46,239 nucleotides of DNA from Cristatella mucedo (lineage: Eukaryota; Bryozoa; Phylactolaemata; Cristatellidae): positions 1 through 46,239 of the forward strand of contig WPIO01000438.1 of assembly GCA_009760855.2 (NCBI GenBank). The letters are read 5' to 3'. The first letter of the stretch is position 1; every line of letters starts with the position of its first letter. The notes below the pieces were generated by a model. It worked only from the letters and a program-made list of their open reading frames with translations, made no database searches and was not told the origin of the DNA. Positions 1 through 10,932 of this stretch are shown here, in pieces. Position numbers and translations under genes: made by a program.

Positions 1-230
1 TGCTCATTGGAGCGTGGGCTGGCTGGCAGCAGAGTGCTGCAACTCGTTTCAAGCAGTTCGCACTTCAATAACTCATTTCGCACGAGTTCGCAGCGGAACG
101 CTGAACATCTAGAAACTTCAAATCTGCATGTCGAAGCATTTACTAGCTGGGAGCAGAGTGCTGCACCTTGCTTTAAGCATTTCGGACTGGAATAACTCAT
201 TTTGCACGAGTTCGCAGCAAATCGCGGAAT

Positions 231-354
231 ATCTAGAAACTTCAAATCTGCATGTCGAAGCGTTTGCTGGCTGGCAGCAGAGTGCTGCACCTTGCTTTAA
301 GCATTTCGCACTTGAATAACTCATTTTGCACGAGTTTAAAGCAGATCACGAAAT
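231..354 (+). repeat. Representative 124 bp monomer
   Basis: This is a complete monomer measured from one ATCTAGAAAC to the next position. In order it holds the XbaI-type TCTAGA (232-237), a variable segment that distinguishes monomer types (here CATGTCGAAGCGTTTGC), a conserved inverted repeat GCAGCA-GAG-TGCTGC (274-288), two CATTT(C/T)GCAC boxes exactly 20 bp apart (302-311 and 322-331), and a distal GCAGATC(G/A)CG(G/A)AAT segment. Here the second box has T for C and the third TTCGCA box has become TTTAAA, showing how the boxes vary at CpG and elsewhere. The start is arbitrary in a tandem array; I chose the restriction-site motif because it is the easiest landmark. Confidence 0.95.
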
Positions 355-477
355 ATACAGAAACTTCAAAAGCTTTCTGGAACGTTAACTGGCTGGCAGC
401 AGAGTGCTACACCTTGTTTTAAGTATTTCGCAGTTGAAAAACTCATTTTGCACGTGTTTCGCAGCAGATCGCGGAAT
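355..477 (+). repeat. Short AAGCTT-type monomer
   Basis: This monomer starts ATACAGAAAC in place of ATCTAGAAAC, and its variable segment is AAAAGCTTTCTGGAACG, which contains a HindIII site (AAGCTT) and is 2-3 bp shorter than usual. Close copies lie near 7668, 27731, 36268 and 41345. Relatives with AAGCTTTTCGG are near 12.5 and 21.4 kb, and relatives with AAGCTCCTCGG near 32.94 and 40.24 kb. It always follows a monomer ending GAGTTTAAAGCAGATCA, so the two travel as a pair. It is absent from the start of unit 3, where two monomers were lost. Confidence 0.8.
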
Positions 478-540
478 ATCTAGAAACTTCAAAATCTGCT
501 TGTCGAACGTGTGCTGGCTGGCAGCAGAGTGCTGCCACCT
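457..540 (+). repeat. Cluster of three single-base insertions
   Basis: Compared with the otherwise identical unit 2 (7770-7850), this stretch has an extra T in GTGTTTCGC (around 458), an extra A in TTCAAAATCTG (491-494) and an extra C in GCTGCCACC (535-536). Three single-base additions in 80 bp between near-identical copies look more like consensus errors than mutation, though real slippage is possible. Confidence 0.6.
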
Positions 541-1788
541 TGCTTTAAGCATTTCGCACTTGAATAAATTACTTTGCACCAGTTCGCAGCAGATCGCGGA
601 ATATCCAGAAACTTCAAATCTAGTATTCGGAGCGTGCGGTAGCCGGAAGTAGAGTGCTGCACCTCGTTTCAAGCATTTCTCACTCAAAAAACTCATTTTG
701 CACGTGTTCGCAGCAGATCAAGGAATATCTAGAAACTTCTAATCTGCTTGTCGGAGCGTATGCTGGCTGGCAACAGAGTGCTGCACCTTGTTTTCAGCAT
801 TTCGCACTCGAATAACACACTTCTTACGAGTTCGCAGCAGATCGCGGAAGATCTATGAACTTTAAATCGGCTCGTCGGAGCCTGCGGTGGCTGGCAGCAG
901 AGTGCTGCACCTTGTTTTAAGCATTTCGCACTTGAATAACTCATTTCGCACGAGTTCGCTGCAGATCGCATAATATCCAGTAACTTTAAATCTGCTCGTT
1001 GGAGCGTGGGCTGGCTGGCAGCAGAGTGCTGCAACTCGTTTCAAGCATTTCGCACTTAAAAAGCTCATTTCGCACAAGTTCGCAGCGGATGGCGGAACAT
1101 CTAGAAACTTCAAATCTGCATGTCTAAGCGTTTGCTGGCTGAAAGAAGAGTGGGGCACCTTGTTGCAAGCATTTCGCAGTTGAATAACTCATTTTGCACC
1201 TGTTCGCAGCAGATCGCGGAATATCTAGAAACTTCAAATCTGCTCGTTGGAGTGTGTGCTGGCGGGCAGCAGAGTGCTGCACCTTGTTTTAAGCATTTCG
1301 CAATTCAAACACTCACTTCGCACGAGTTTGCAGCATATAGCGGAATATCTAGAAACTTCAAATCTGCTTGTCGAACGTGTGCTGGCTGGCAGGAGAGTGC
1401 TGCACCTTGCTTTAAACATTTCGCACTTGAATAACTCATTTTGCAGCAGTTCGCAGCAAATCGCGGAATATCCAGAAACTTCAAAACTGCTCATAGCAGC
1501 GAGCGGTAGCTGGCATTAGAGTGCTGCACCTTGTTTTAAGCATTTCGCACTCAAGTAACTTATTTCGCACTTATTCGCAGCAGATCGCAAAATATCTAGA
1601 AACTTCAAATCTGCTCCTCGGTGCGTGTACTGGCTGGTAGCAGATTGCTGCACCTTGTTTCAAGCATTTCGCAGTTGAATAACTTATTTTGCACCTGTTC
1701 GCTGCAGATCGCGGAATATCTAGAAACTTTAAATCTGCTAGTTGGAGCGTAGGCTGGCTGGCAGTAGAGTGCTGCACCTCGTTTCAAG

Positions 1789-1827
1789 CATTTCGCACTT
1801 GAATAACTCATTTCGCACGAGTTCGCA
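1789..1827 (+). repeat. Phased TTCGCA boxes inside a monomer
   Basis: Two identical 10 bp boxes CATTTCGCAC start at 1789 and 1809, 20 bp apart. A third TTCGCA (1822-1827) follows the second TTCGCA (1812-1817) by 10 bp. The TTCGCA cores therefore sit at relative positions 0, 20 and 30, about one helical turn or its multiple, on one face of the helix. The pattern is present in most monomers, with C to T changes at the CpG. It may be a leftover of a shorter ancestral repeat or a protein-binding array; the sequence does not decide between them. Confidence 0.8.
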
Positions 1828-2280
1828 GCGGAACGCTGAACATCTAGAAACTTCAAATCTGCTTGTCGAACGTGTGCTGGCTGGCAGCAGAGTGCTGCAC
1901 CTTGCTTTAAGCATTTCGCACTTGAATAAATTACTTTGCACCAGTTCGCAGCAAATCGCGGAATATCCAGAAACTTCAAATCTAGTATTCGGAGCGTGCA
2001 GTAGCCGGAAGTAGAGTGCTGCACCTCGTTTCAAGCGTTTCTCACTCAAAAAAAACTCATTTTGCACGTGTTCGCAGCAGATCGAGGAATATCTAGAAAC
2101 TTCTAATCTGCTTGTCGGAGCGTATGCTGGCTGGCAACAGAGTGCTGCACCTTGTTTTCAGCATTTCGCACTCGAATAACACACTTCTCACGAGTTCGCA
2201 GCAGATCGCGGAAGATCTATAAACTTCAAATCTGCTTTTTAGGAGCGTGCGGCAGCTGGCACCAGAGTGCTGCAGCTTGT

Positions 2281-2300
2281 TTCGAGAATTGGCACTCGAA
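2281..2300. repeat. Inverted repeat TTCGAG / CTCGAA
   Basis: TTCGAG (2281-2286) and CTCGAA (2295-2300) are perfect reverse complements, separated by AATTGGCA. The element is specific to the monomer type with variable segment GGCAGCTGGCACC, where GTTTCGAGAATTGGCAC replaces the usual GTTTCAAGCATTTCGCAC. The same form recurs near 4881, 9587, 14168, 18643, 23090, 38565 and 39307. Versions with AATTTGCA sit near 25074, 29653 and 43758. Confidence 0.75.
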
Positions 2301-3331
2301 TAACAAATTCCGCACGAGTTTGCAGCAGATCACGGAATATCTAGAAACTTCAAATCTCGTATTCGGAGCGTGCGGTAGCCGGAAGTAGAGTGCTGCACCT
2401 CGTTTCAAGCATTTCGCACTCAAATAACTCATTTCGCACGTGTTCGCAGCAGATCGCGGAATATCTAGAAACTTCAAATCTCCTCGTTGGAGGGTCTGCT
2501 GGCGGGCACCAGAGTGCTGCATTTTGTTTTTGAGCATTTCGCAAGTGAAAAACTCATTTTGCACGAGTTCGCAGCAGATCGCGGAATATCTAGAAACTTC
2601 TAATCTTCTCGTTGGAGTGTGTGCTGGCGGGCAGCAGAGTGCTGCACCTTGTTTTTAAGCATTTCGCAATTCAATAACTCACTTCGCACGAGTTTGCAGC
2701 ATATAGCGGAATATCTAGAAACTTCAAATCTGCTTGTCGAACGTGTGCTGGCTGGCAGGAGAGTGCTGCACCTTGCTTTAAACATTTCGCACTTGAATAA
2801 CTCATTTTGCACCAGTTCGCAGCAAGTCGCGGAATATCCAGAAACTTCAAATCTGCTATTCGGAGAGTGCGGTTGCCGGAAGTAGAGTGCTGCACCTTGT
2901 TTCAAACATTAGGCACTCAAATAACTCATTTCGCACGTTTTCCCAGCAAATTGCGGAATATCTAGAAATTTCAAATCTGTACGTCGGAGCGTGAGCTGGC
3001 TGGCATCAGAGTGCTGCACCTTGTTTTCAGCCTTTCGAACTTGAATAACACACTTCGCACGATGTCGCAGCAGATCGTGGAAGATCTATACACTTTAAGT
3101 CTGCTTTTCGGAGCGTGTGGCAGCTCGCACCAGAGTGCTGCACCTTGTAACAAGCATTTCGCACTCAAATAACTCATTTCGCACGTGTTCGCAGCAGATC
3201 GCGGAATATCTAGAAACTTCAAATCTGCTCGTTGGAGTGTCTGCTGGCGGGCAGCAGAGTGCTGCAACTTGGTTTGAGCATTTCGCAACTGAAAAACTCA
3301 TTTCGCACGAGTTCCCAGCAGATCGCGGAAT

Positions 3332-3950
3332 ATCTAGAAACTTCTAATCTTCTCTTTGGAGTGTGTGCTGGCGGGCAGCAGAGTGCTGCACCTTGTTTTA
3401 AGCATTTCGCAATTCAATAACTCACTTCGCACGAGTTTGCAGCATATAGCGGTATATCTAGAAACTTCAAATCTGCTTGTCGAACGTGTGCTGGCTGGCA
3501 GGTGACTGCTGCACCTTGCTTTAAACATTTCGCACTTGAATAACTCATTTTGCACCAGTTCGCAGCTAATCGCGGAATATCCAGAAACTTCAAATCTGCT
3601 CATAGCAGCGAGCGGTAGCTCGCTGTAGAGTGCTGCACCTTGTTTCAAGCATTTGGCACTTAAATAACTCATTTCGCACCTGTTCGCAGCGGATCGCTGA
3701 ACATCTAGAAACTTCAAATCTGCATGTCAAAGCGTTTGCTGTCTGAAAGAAGAGTGCTGCACCTTGTTGCAAGCATTGCACAGTTAAATAACTCATTTTG
3801 CACCTGTTCGCAGCGGATCGCTGAACATCTAGAAACTTCAAATCTGCATGTCAAAGCGTTTGCTGGCTGAAAGAAGAGTGCTGCACCTTGTTGCAAGCAT
3901 TTCGCAGTTGAATAACTCATTTCGCACGGGTTTGCAGCATATAGCGGAAT
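3332..3950 (+). repeat. Five-monomer palindrome module, first copy
   Basis: The module has five consecutive monomer types: TTGGAGTGTGTGCTGGCGGG; CTTGTCGAACGTGTGC with GCAGGTGA; CTCATAGCAGC with the long palindrome; and two CATGTCAAAGCG monomers in a row. It recurs at 6305-6924, 10638-11257, 15590-16208, 19558-20176 (first monomer fused to its neighbour), 26369-26989, 30702-31320, 34910-35528, 36518-37135, 41591-42209 and 44811-45429. In unit 1 the two copies are 24 monomers apart and in unit 2 they are 40 apart. This matches the 16 monomers missing from unit 1. The module is thus an older duplication inside the HOR. Confidence 0.85.
3606..3625. repeat. Perfect palindrome, CAGCGAGC / GCTCGCTG
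   Basis: The left arm is CAGCGAGC (3606-3613), the spacer GGTA, and the right arm GCTCGCTG (3618-3625). The eight arm bases pair without a mismatch. It lies in the third monomer of the palindrome module. As single-stranded DNA or RNA it could form a stable hairpin with a 4-base loop; in duplex DNA it could form a cruciform. Confidence 0.9.
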
Positions 3951-3993
3951 ATCTAGAAACTTCAAATCTGCATGTCGAAGCGTTTGCTGGCTG

Positions 3994-4008
3994 GCAGCAG
4001 AGTGCTGC
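3994..4008. repeat. Conserved short inverted repeat of the monomer
   Basis: GCAGCA and TGCTGC flank GAG, giving a 6 bp perfect stem with a 3-base loop. It is one of the most conserved parts of the monomer and occurs in a large share of all copies (another example is 274-288). Variants such as GGAAGTAGAGTGCTGC or GAAAGAAGAGTGCTGC keep only the right arm. This copy lies at the point where unit 1 departs from unit 2. Confidence 0.88.
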
Positions 4009-4017
4009 ACCTTGTTT
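3999..4017. other. Junction: 16-monomer deletion in unit 1
   Basis: Left of this interval the sequence follows unit 2 at 11.28-11.32 kb. Right of it the sequence follows unit 2 from 13.30 kb (TTTTCAGCATTTCGCACTCG). The interval is identical in both parents, so the exchange lies within it. The loss is about 1979 bp, close to 16 monomers. Alternatively unit 2 gained the segment. Confidence 0.85.
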
Positions 4018-5955
4018 TCAGCATTTCGCACTCGAATAACACACTTCTCACGAGTTCGCAGCAGATCGCGGAATATCTAGAAACTTCAAATCAGCTCCTC
4101 CGAGCGTGTACTGGCTGGCAGCAAAGTGCTGCATCTTGTTTCAAGCATTTCGCACTTGAATAACTCATTTCGCACGAGTTCGCAGAGGAACGCAGAACAT
4201 CTAGAAACTTCAAATTTGCTATTCGGAGCGTGCGGTAGCCGGAAGAAGAGTGCTGCACCTTGGTTCAAGCATTTTGCACTCAAATAGCTCATTTCGAACG
4301 TGTTCACAGCATATCGCGGAATATTTAGAAATTTTAAATCTGGTCGTCTGAGTGTGAGCTGGCTGGCAGCAGAGTGCTGCACCTCGTTTTAAGAACTTCG
4401 CTCTTGAATAACTTATTTCGCACGAGTTCGAAGCAGATAGCGGAATATCCAGAAACTTCAAATCTGCTATTCGGAGGGTGCGGTAGCCGGAAGTAGAGTG
4501 CTGCACCTTGTTTCAAGCATTTCGCACTCAAATAACTCATTTCGCACGTGTTGGCAGCAGATCGCAGAATATCTAGAAACTTAAAATCTGCTCGTTGGAG
4601 TGTGTTCTGGCTGGCAGCAGAGTGCTGCACCATGTTTGTAGCATTTCGCACTCGAAAAAACACATTTCACACGAGTTCGCAGCATTTAGCGGAATATCTA
4701 GAAACTTCAAATCTGCTCATCGGAGCGTGCGGTGGCTGGCAGCAGAGTGCTGCACCTTGCTTTAAGCATTATGCACTTGAATAACTCATTTTGCACGAGT
4801 TTGAAGCAGATCACGAAATATACAGAAACTTCAAATCTGCTTTCGGAGCGTGAGGTAGCTGGCACCAGAGTGCTGCATCTTGTTTCGAGAATTGGCACTC
4901 GAATAACAAATTCCGCACGAGTTTGCAGCAGATCACGGAATATCTAGAAACTTCAAATCTGCTATTCGGAGCGTGCGGTAGCCCGAAGTAGAGTGTTGCA
5001 CCTTGTTTCAAGCATTTCGCACTCAAATAACTCATTTCGCACGTGTTCGCAGCAGATCGCGGAATATCTTGAAACTTCAAATCTGCTCATTGGAGTGTCT
5101 GCTGGCGGGCAGCAGAGTGCTGCACCTTGTTTTGAGCATTTCGCAAGTCAATAACTCATTTCGCACGAGTTTGCAGCAGATCACGGAATATCTAGATACT
5201 TCAAATCTGCATGTCGAAGCGTTTGCTGGCTGGCAGCAGAGTGCTGCACCTTGTTTCAAGCATTTCGCACTTAAATAACTCATTTCGCACGTATTCCCAG
5301 CAGATCGCGGAATATCTAGAAACTTCAAATCAGCTCCTCCGAGCGTGTACAAGCTGGCAGCAGATTGCTGCACCTTGTTTCAAGCATTTCGCAGTTTAAT
5401 AACTCATTTTGCACGTGTTCGCAGCAGATCGCGGAATATCTAGAAACTTTAAATCTGCTCGTTGGAGCGTGGGCTGGCTGGCAGCAGAGCGCTGCACCTT
5501 TTTTGGAGCATTTCGCACTTGAATTAATCACTTTGCACCAGTTCGCAGCAAATCGCGGAATATCCAGAAACTTAAAGTCTGCTATTCGGAGAGTGCGGTT
5601 GCCAGTAGTAGAGTGCTGCACCTTGTTTCAAGCATTACGCACTCAAATAACTCATTTTGCACGGGTTCGCAGCAGATCGAGGAATATCGAGGAACTTTAA
5701 ATCTGCTTGTCGGAGCACATGCTGGCTGGCAGCATAGTGCTGCACCTTGTTTTCAGCATTTCGCAATCGAATAACATACTTCTCACGAGTTCGCAGCAGA
5801 TCGCGGAAGATCTATGAACTTTAAATCTGCTCGTCGGAGCGTGCGGTGGCTGGCAGCAGAGTGCTGCACTTTGCTTTAAGCATTTCGCACTTGAATAACT
5901 CATTTTTCACGAGTTTTGGGCAGATCACGAAATATTCAGAAACTTCAAATCTGCA

Positions 5956-5972
5956 TTTCGGAGCATGCGGTA
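5956..5972 (+). other. CENP-B-box-like site (8 of 9 fixed bases)
   Basis: The sequence T-TTCG-GAGC-A-TG-CGGT-A is compared with the mammalian CENP-B box pattern N-TTCG-NNNN-A-NN-CGGG-N. All fixed bases match except the last G, which is T. In mammals this 17 bp box in alpha or minor satellite is bound by the centromere protein CENP-B. The host here is unknown, and the mismatch lies in a core position, so binding is only a possibility. Related TATTCGGAGCGTGCGGTAG monomers match 7 of 9. Confidence 0.4.
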
Positions 5973-6579
5973 GCTGGCACTAGAGTGCTGCTCCTTGTTT
6001 CGAGATTCGGCACTCAAACAACAAATTCCGCACGAGTTCGCAGCAGATCACGAAATATCTATAAACGTCAAATCTGCATGTCGAAGCGTTTGCTGGCTGG
6101 CAGCAGAGTGCTGCACCTTGTTTCAAGCATTTCGCACTCAAAAAACTCATTTCGCACGTAATACCAGCAGATCGCGGAATATCTAGAAACTTCAAATCTC
6201 CTCGTTGGAGTGTCTGCTGGCGGGCAGCAGAGTGCTGCAACTTGTTTTGAGCATTTCGCAAGTGAAAAACTCATTTCGCACGAGTTTGCAGCAGATCGCG
6301 GAATATCTAGAAACTTCCAATCTTCTCGTTGGAGTGTGTGCTGGCGGGCAGCAGAGTGCTGCACCTTGTTTTACGCATTTCGCAATTCAATAACTCACTT
6401 CGCACGAGTTTGCAGCATATAGCGGAATATCCAGAAACTTCAAATCTGCTTGTCGAACGTGTGCTGGCTGGCAGGTGAGTGCTGCACCTTGCTTAAAAAC
6501 ATTTCGCACTTGAATAACTCATTTTGCACCAGTTCGCAGCTAATCGCGGAATATCCAGAAACTAAAAATCTGCTCATAG

Positions 6580-6599
6580 CAGCCAGCGGTAGCTGGCTG
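6580..6599. repeat. Perfect palindrome, CAGCCAGC / GCTGGCTG
   Basis: The left arm is CAGCCAGC (6580-6587), the spacer GGTA, and the right arm GCTGGCTG (6592-6599). Compared with the palindrome at 3606, one base in each arm differs (G to C on the left, C to G on the right), so pairing is fully kept. It belongs to the second module copy of unit 1. Confidence 0.9.
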
Positions 6600-9500
6600 T
6601 AGAGTGCTGCACCTTGTTTCAAGCATTTCGCACTTAAATAACTCATTTCGCACCTGTTCGCAGCGGATCGCTGAACATCTAGAAACTTCAAATCTGCATG
6701 TCAAAGCGTTTGCTTGCTCAAAGAAGAGTGCTGCACCTTGTTGCAAGCATTGCACAGTTAAATAACTCATTTTGCACCTGTTCGCAGCGGATCGCTGAAC
6801 ATCTAGAAACTTCAAATCTGCATGTCAAAGCGTTTGCTGGCTGAAAGAAGAGTGCTGCACCTTGTTGCAAGCATTTCGCAGTTGAATAACTCATTTCGCA
6901 CAGGTTTGCAGCATATAGCGGAATATCTAGAAACTTCAAATCTGCATGTCGAAGCGTTTGCTGGCTGGCAGCAGAGTGCTGCACCTTGTTTCAAGCGTTT
7001 CGCACTTGAATAACTAATTTCGCACGAGTTCGCAGCAGATCATGGAATATCCAGAAACTTCAAATCTGCTCTTCCGAGCGTGCTGTAGCTGGCAGCAGAG
7101 TGCTGCACCTGTTTCAAGCATTTCGCACTCAAATAACTTATTTCGCACGTATTCGCAGCAGATCGCGAAATATCTAGAAACTTCAAATCTGCTCCTCGTA
7201 TCGTGTACTGGCTGGTAGCAGATTGCTGCACCTTGTTTAAAGCATTTCGCAGTTGATTAACTCATTTCGCACCTGTTCGCAGCAGATCGCGGAATATCTA
7301 GAAACCTTAAATCTGCTCATTGGAGCGTGGGCTGGCTGGCAGCAGAGTGCTGCAACTCGTTTCAAGCAGTTCGCACTTCAATAACTCATTTCGCACGAGT
7401 TCGCAGCGGAACGCTGAACATCTAGAAACTTCAAATCTGCATGTCGAAGCATTTACTAGCTGGGAGCAGAGTGCTGCACCTTGCTTTAAGCATTTCGGAC
7501 TGGAATAACTCATTTTGCACGAGTTCGCAGCAAATCGCGGAATATCTAGAAACTTCAAATCTGCATGTCGAAGCGTTTGCTGGCTGGCAGCAGAGTGCTG
7601 CACCTTGCTTTAAGCATTTCGCACTTGAATAACTCATTTTGCACGAGTTTAAAGCAGATCACGAAATATACAGAAACTTCAAAAGCTTTCTGGAACGTTA
7701 ACTGGCTGGCAGCAGAGTGCTACACCTTGTTTTAAGTATTTCGCAGTTGAAAAACTCATTTTGCACGTGTTCGCAGCAGATCGCGGAATATCTAGAAACT
7801 TCAAATCTGCTTGTCGAACGTGTGCTGGCTGGCAGCAGAGTGCTGCACCTTGCTTTAAGCATTTCGCACTTGAATAAATTACTTTGCACCAGTTCGCAGC
7901 AGATCGCGGAATATCCAGAAACTTCAAATCTAGTATTCGGAGCGTGCGGTAGCCGGAAGTAGAGTGCTGCACCTCGTTTCAAGCATTTCTCACTCAAAAA
8001 ACTCATTTTGCACGTGTTCGCAGCAGATCAAGGAATATCTAGAAACTTCTAATCTGCTTGTCGGAGCGTATGCTGGCTGGCAACAGAGTGCTGCACCTTG
8101 TTTTCAGCATTTCGCACTCGAATAACACACTTCTTACGAGTTCGCAGCAGATCGCGGAAGATCTATGAACTTTAAATCGGCTCGTCGGAGCCTGCGGTGG
8201 CTGGCAGCAGAGTGCTGCACCTTGTTTTAAGCATTTCGCACTTGAATAACTCATTTCGCACGAGTTCGCTGCAGATCGCATAATATCCAGTAACTTTAAA
8301 TCTGCTCGTTGGAGCGTGGGCTGGCTGGCAGCAGAGTGCTGCAACTCGTTTCAAGCATTTCGCACTTAAAAAGCTCATTTCGCACAAGTTCGCAGCGGAT
8401 GGCGGAACATCTAGAAACTTCAAATCTGCATGTCTAAGCGTTTGCTGGCTGAAAGAAGAGTGGGGCACCTTGTTGCAAGCATTTCGCAGTTGAATAACTC
8501 ATTTTGCACCTGTTCGCAGCAGATCGCGGAATATCTAGAAACTTCAAATCTGCTCGTTGGAGTGTGTGCTGGCGGGCAGCAGAGTGCTGCACCTTGTTTT
8601 AAGCATTTCGCAATTCAAACACTCACTTCGCACGAGTTTGCAGCATATAGCGGAATATCTAGAAACTTCAAATCTGCTTGTCGAACGTGTGCTGGCTGGC
8701 AGGAGAGTGCTGCACCTTGCTTTAAACATTTCGCACTTGAATAACTCATTTTTGCAGCAGTTCGCAGCAAATCGCGGAATATCCAGAAACTTCAAAACTG
8801 CTCATAGCAGCGAGCGGTAGCTGGCATTAGAGTGCTGCACCTTGTTTTAAGCATTTCGCACTCAAGTAACTTATTTCGCACTTATTCGCAGCAGATCGCA
8901 AAATATCTAGAAACTTCAAATCTGCTCCTCGGTGCGTGTACTGGCTGGTAGCAGATTGCTGCACCTTGTTTCAAGCATTTCGCAGTTGAATAACTTATTT
9001 TGCACCTGTTCGCTGCAGATCGCGGAATATCTAGAAACTTTAAATCTGCTAGTTGGAGCGTAGGCTGGCTGGCAGTAGAGTGCTGCACCTCGTTTCAAGC
9101 ATTTCGCACTTGAATAACTCATTTCGCACGAGTTCGCAGCGGAACGCTGAACATCTAGAAACTTCAAATCTGCTTGTCGAACGTGTGCTGGCTGGCAGCA
9201 GAGTGCTGCACCTTGCTTTAAGCATTTCGCACTTGAATAAATTACTTTGCACCAGTTCGCAGCAAATCGCGGAATATCCAGAAACTTCAAATCTAGTATT
9301 CGGAGCGTGCAGTAGCCGGAAGTAGAGTGCTGCACCTCGTTTCAAGCGTTTCTCACTCAAAAAACTCATTTTGCACGTGTTCGCAGCAGATCGAGGAATA
9401 TCTAGAAACTTCTAATCTGCTTGTCGGAGCGTATGCTGGCTGGCAACAGAGTGCTGCACCTTGTTTTCAGCATTTCGCACTCGAATAACACACTTCTCAC

Positions 9501-10912
9501 GAGTTCGCAGCAGATCGCGGAAGATCTATAAACTTCAAATCTGCTTTTTGGAGCGTGCGGCAGCTGGCACCAGAGTGCTGCAGCTTGTTTCGAGAATTGG
9601 CACTCGAATAACAAATTCCGCACGAGTTTGCAGCAGATCACGGAATATCTAGAAACTTCAAATCTCGTATTCGGAGCGTGCGGTAGCCGGAAGTAGAGTG
9701 CTGCACCTCGTTTCAAGCATTTCGCACTCAAATAACTCATTTCGCACGTGTTCGCAGCAGATCGCGGAATATCTAGAAACTTCAAATCTCCTCGTTGGAG
9801 GGTCTGCTGGCGGGCACCAGAGTGCTGCATTTTGTTTTGAGCATTTCGCAAGTGAAAAACTCATTTTGCACGAGTTCGCAGCAGATCGCGGAATATCTAG
9901 AAACTTCTAATCTTCTCGTTGGAGTGTGTGCTGGCGGGCAGCAGAGTGCTGCACCTTGTTTTAAGCATTTCGCAATTCAATAACTCACTTCGCACGAGTT
10001 TGCAGCATATAGCGGAATATCTAGAAACTTCAAATCTGCTTGTCGAACGTGTGCTGGCTGGCAGGAGAGTGCTGCACCTTGCTTTAAACATTTCGCACTT
10101 GAATAACTCATTTTGCACCAGTTCGCAGCAAGTCGCGGAATATCCAGAAACTTCAAATCTGCTATTCGGAGAGTGCGGTTGCCGGAAGTAGAGTGCTGCA
10201 CCTTGTTTCAAACATTAGGCACTCAAATAACTCATTTCGCACGTTTTCCCAGCAAATTGCGGAATATCTAGAAATTTCAAATCTGTACGTCGGAGCGTGA
10301 GCTGGCTGGCATCAGAGTGCTGCACCTTGTTTTCAGCCTTTCGAACTTGAATAACACACTTCGCACGATGTCGCAGCAGATCGTGGAAGATCTATACACT
10401 TTAAGTCTGCTTTTCGGAGCGTGTGGCAGCTCGCACCAGAGTGCTGCACCTTGTAACAAGCATTTCGCACTCAAATAACTCATTTCGCACGTGTTCGCAG
10501 CAGATCGCGGAATATCTAGAAACTTCAAATCTGCTCGTTGGAGTGTCTGCTGGCGGGCAGCAGAGTGCTGCAACTTGGTTTGAGCATTTCGCAACTGAAA
10601 AACTCATTTCGCACGAGTTCCCAGCAGATCGCGGAATATCTAGAAACTTCTAATCTTCTCTTTGGAGTGTGTGCTGGCGGGCAGCAGAGTGCTGCACCTT
10701 GTTTTTAAGCATTTCGCAATTCAATAACTCACTTCGCACGAGTTTGCAGCATATAGCGGTATATCTAGAAACTTCAAATCTGCTTGTCGAACGTGTGCTG
10801 GCTGGCAGGTGACTGCTGCACCTTGCTTTAAACATTTCGCACTTGAATAACTCATTTTGCACCAGTTCGCAGCTAATCGCGGAATATCCAGAAACTTCAA
10901 ATCTGCTCATAG

Positions 10913-10932
10913 CAGCGAGCGGTAGCTCGCTG
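10913..10932. repeat. Perfect palindrome, G/C form
   Basis: It has the same arms as the copy at 3606 and occupies the equivalent position in unit 2. No mismatch. Confidence 0.9.

Larger units (their letters stand above)
1..7313 (+). repeat. HOR unit 1 (7313 bp, shortened)
   Basis: It runs from the CTCATTGGAGCG-type monomer at 1 to the next such monomer at 7314. By eye, the first ~460 bases are identical to 7314-7773. The near-identity continues, apart from small indels, to about 4.0 kb (offset 7307-7313). Near 4.0 kb the sequence jumps to what unit 2 has at 13.30 kb, losing about 1979 bp (16 monomers), and then follows unit 2 at offset 9284-9286 to its end. Monomer order near the start, by variable segment, is CTCATTGG, CATGTCGAAGCATTTAC, CATGTCGAAGCGTTTGC, AAGCTTTCTGG, CTTGTCGAACG, TAGTATTCGG and CTTGTCGGAGCGTATG. 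Whether the unit truly begins at base 1 cannot be told, because the phase is set by the window edge. Confidence 0.9.

Noticed and set aside
274-288. Short inverted repeat as a bacterial-type transcription terminator
   Set aside because: It is not followed by a run of T, it occurs in a large share of the monomers, and there are no genes for it to serve.
128-319. Recurring plus-strand frames of about 62 codons starting at ATGTCGAAGCG or similar
   Set aside because: ATG and stop are fixed features of certain monomer types, including the TAA in GAATAACTC. There is no consistent start context, and no conservation of the protein beyond that of the DNA. Frames overlap one another on both strands.
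1822-1842. GTTCGCAGC-A-GA-TCGCGG as a CENP-B box in most monomers
   Set aside because: TTCG and the central A fit, but the right half reads TCGC where CGGG is needed. It would need an extra spacer base and still mismatch. The better match is the TTTCGGAGCATGCGG form.
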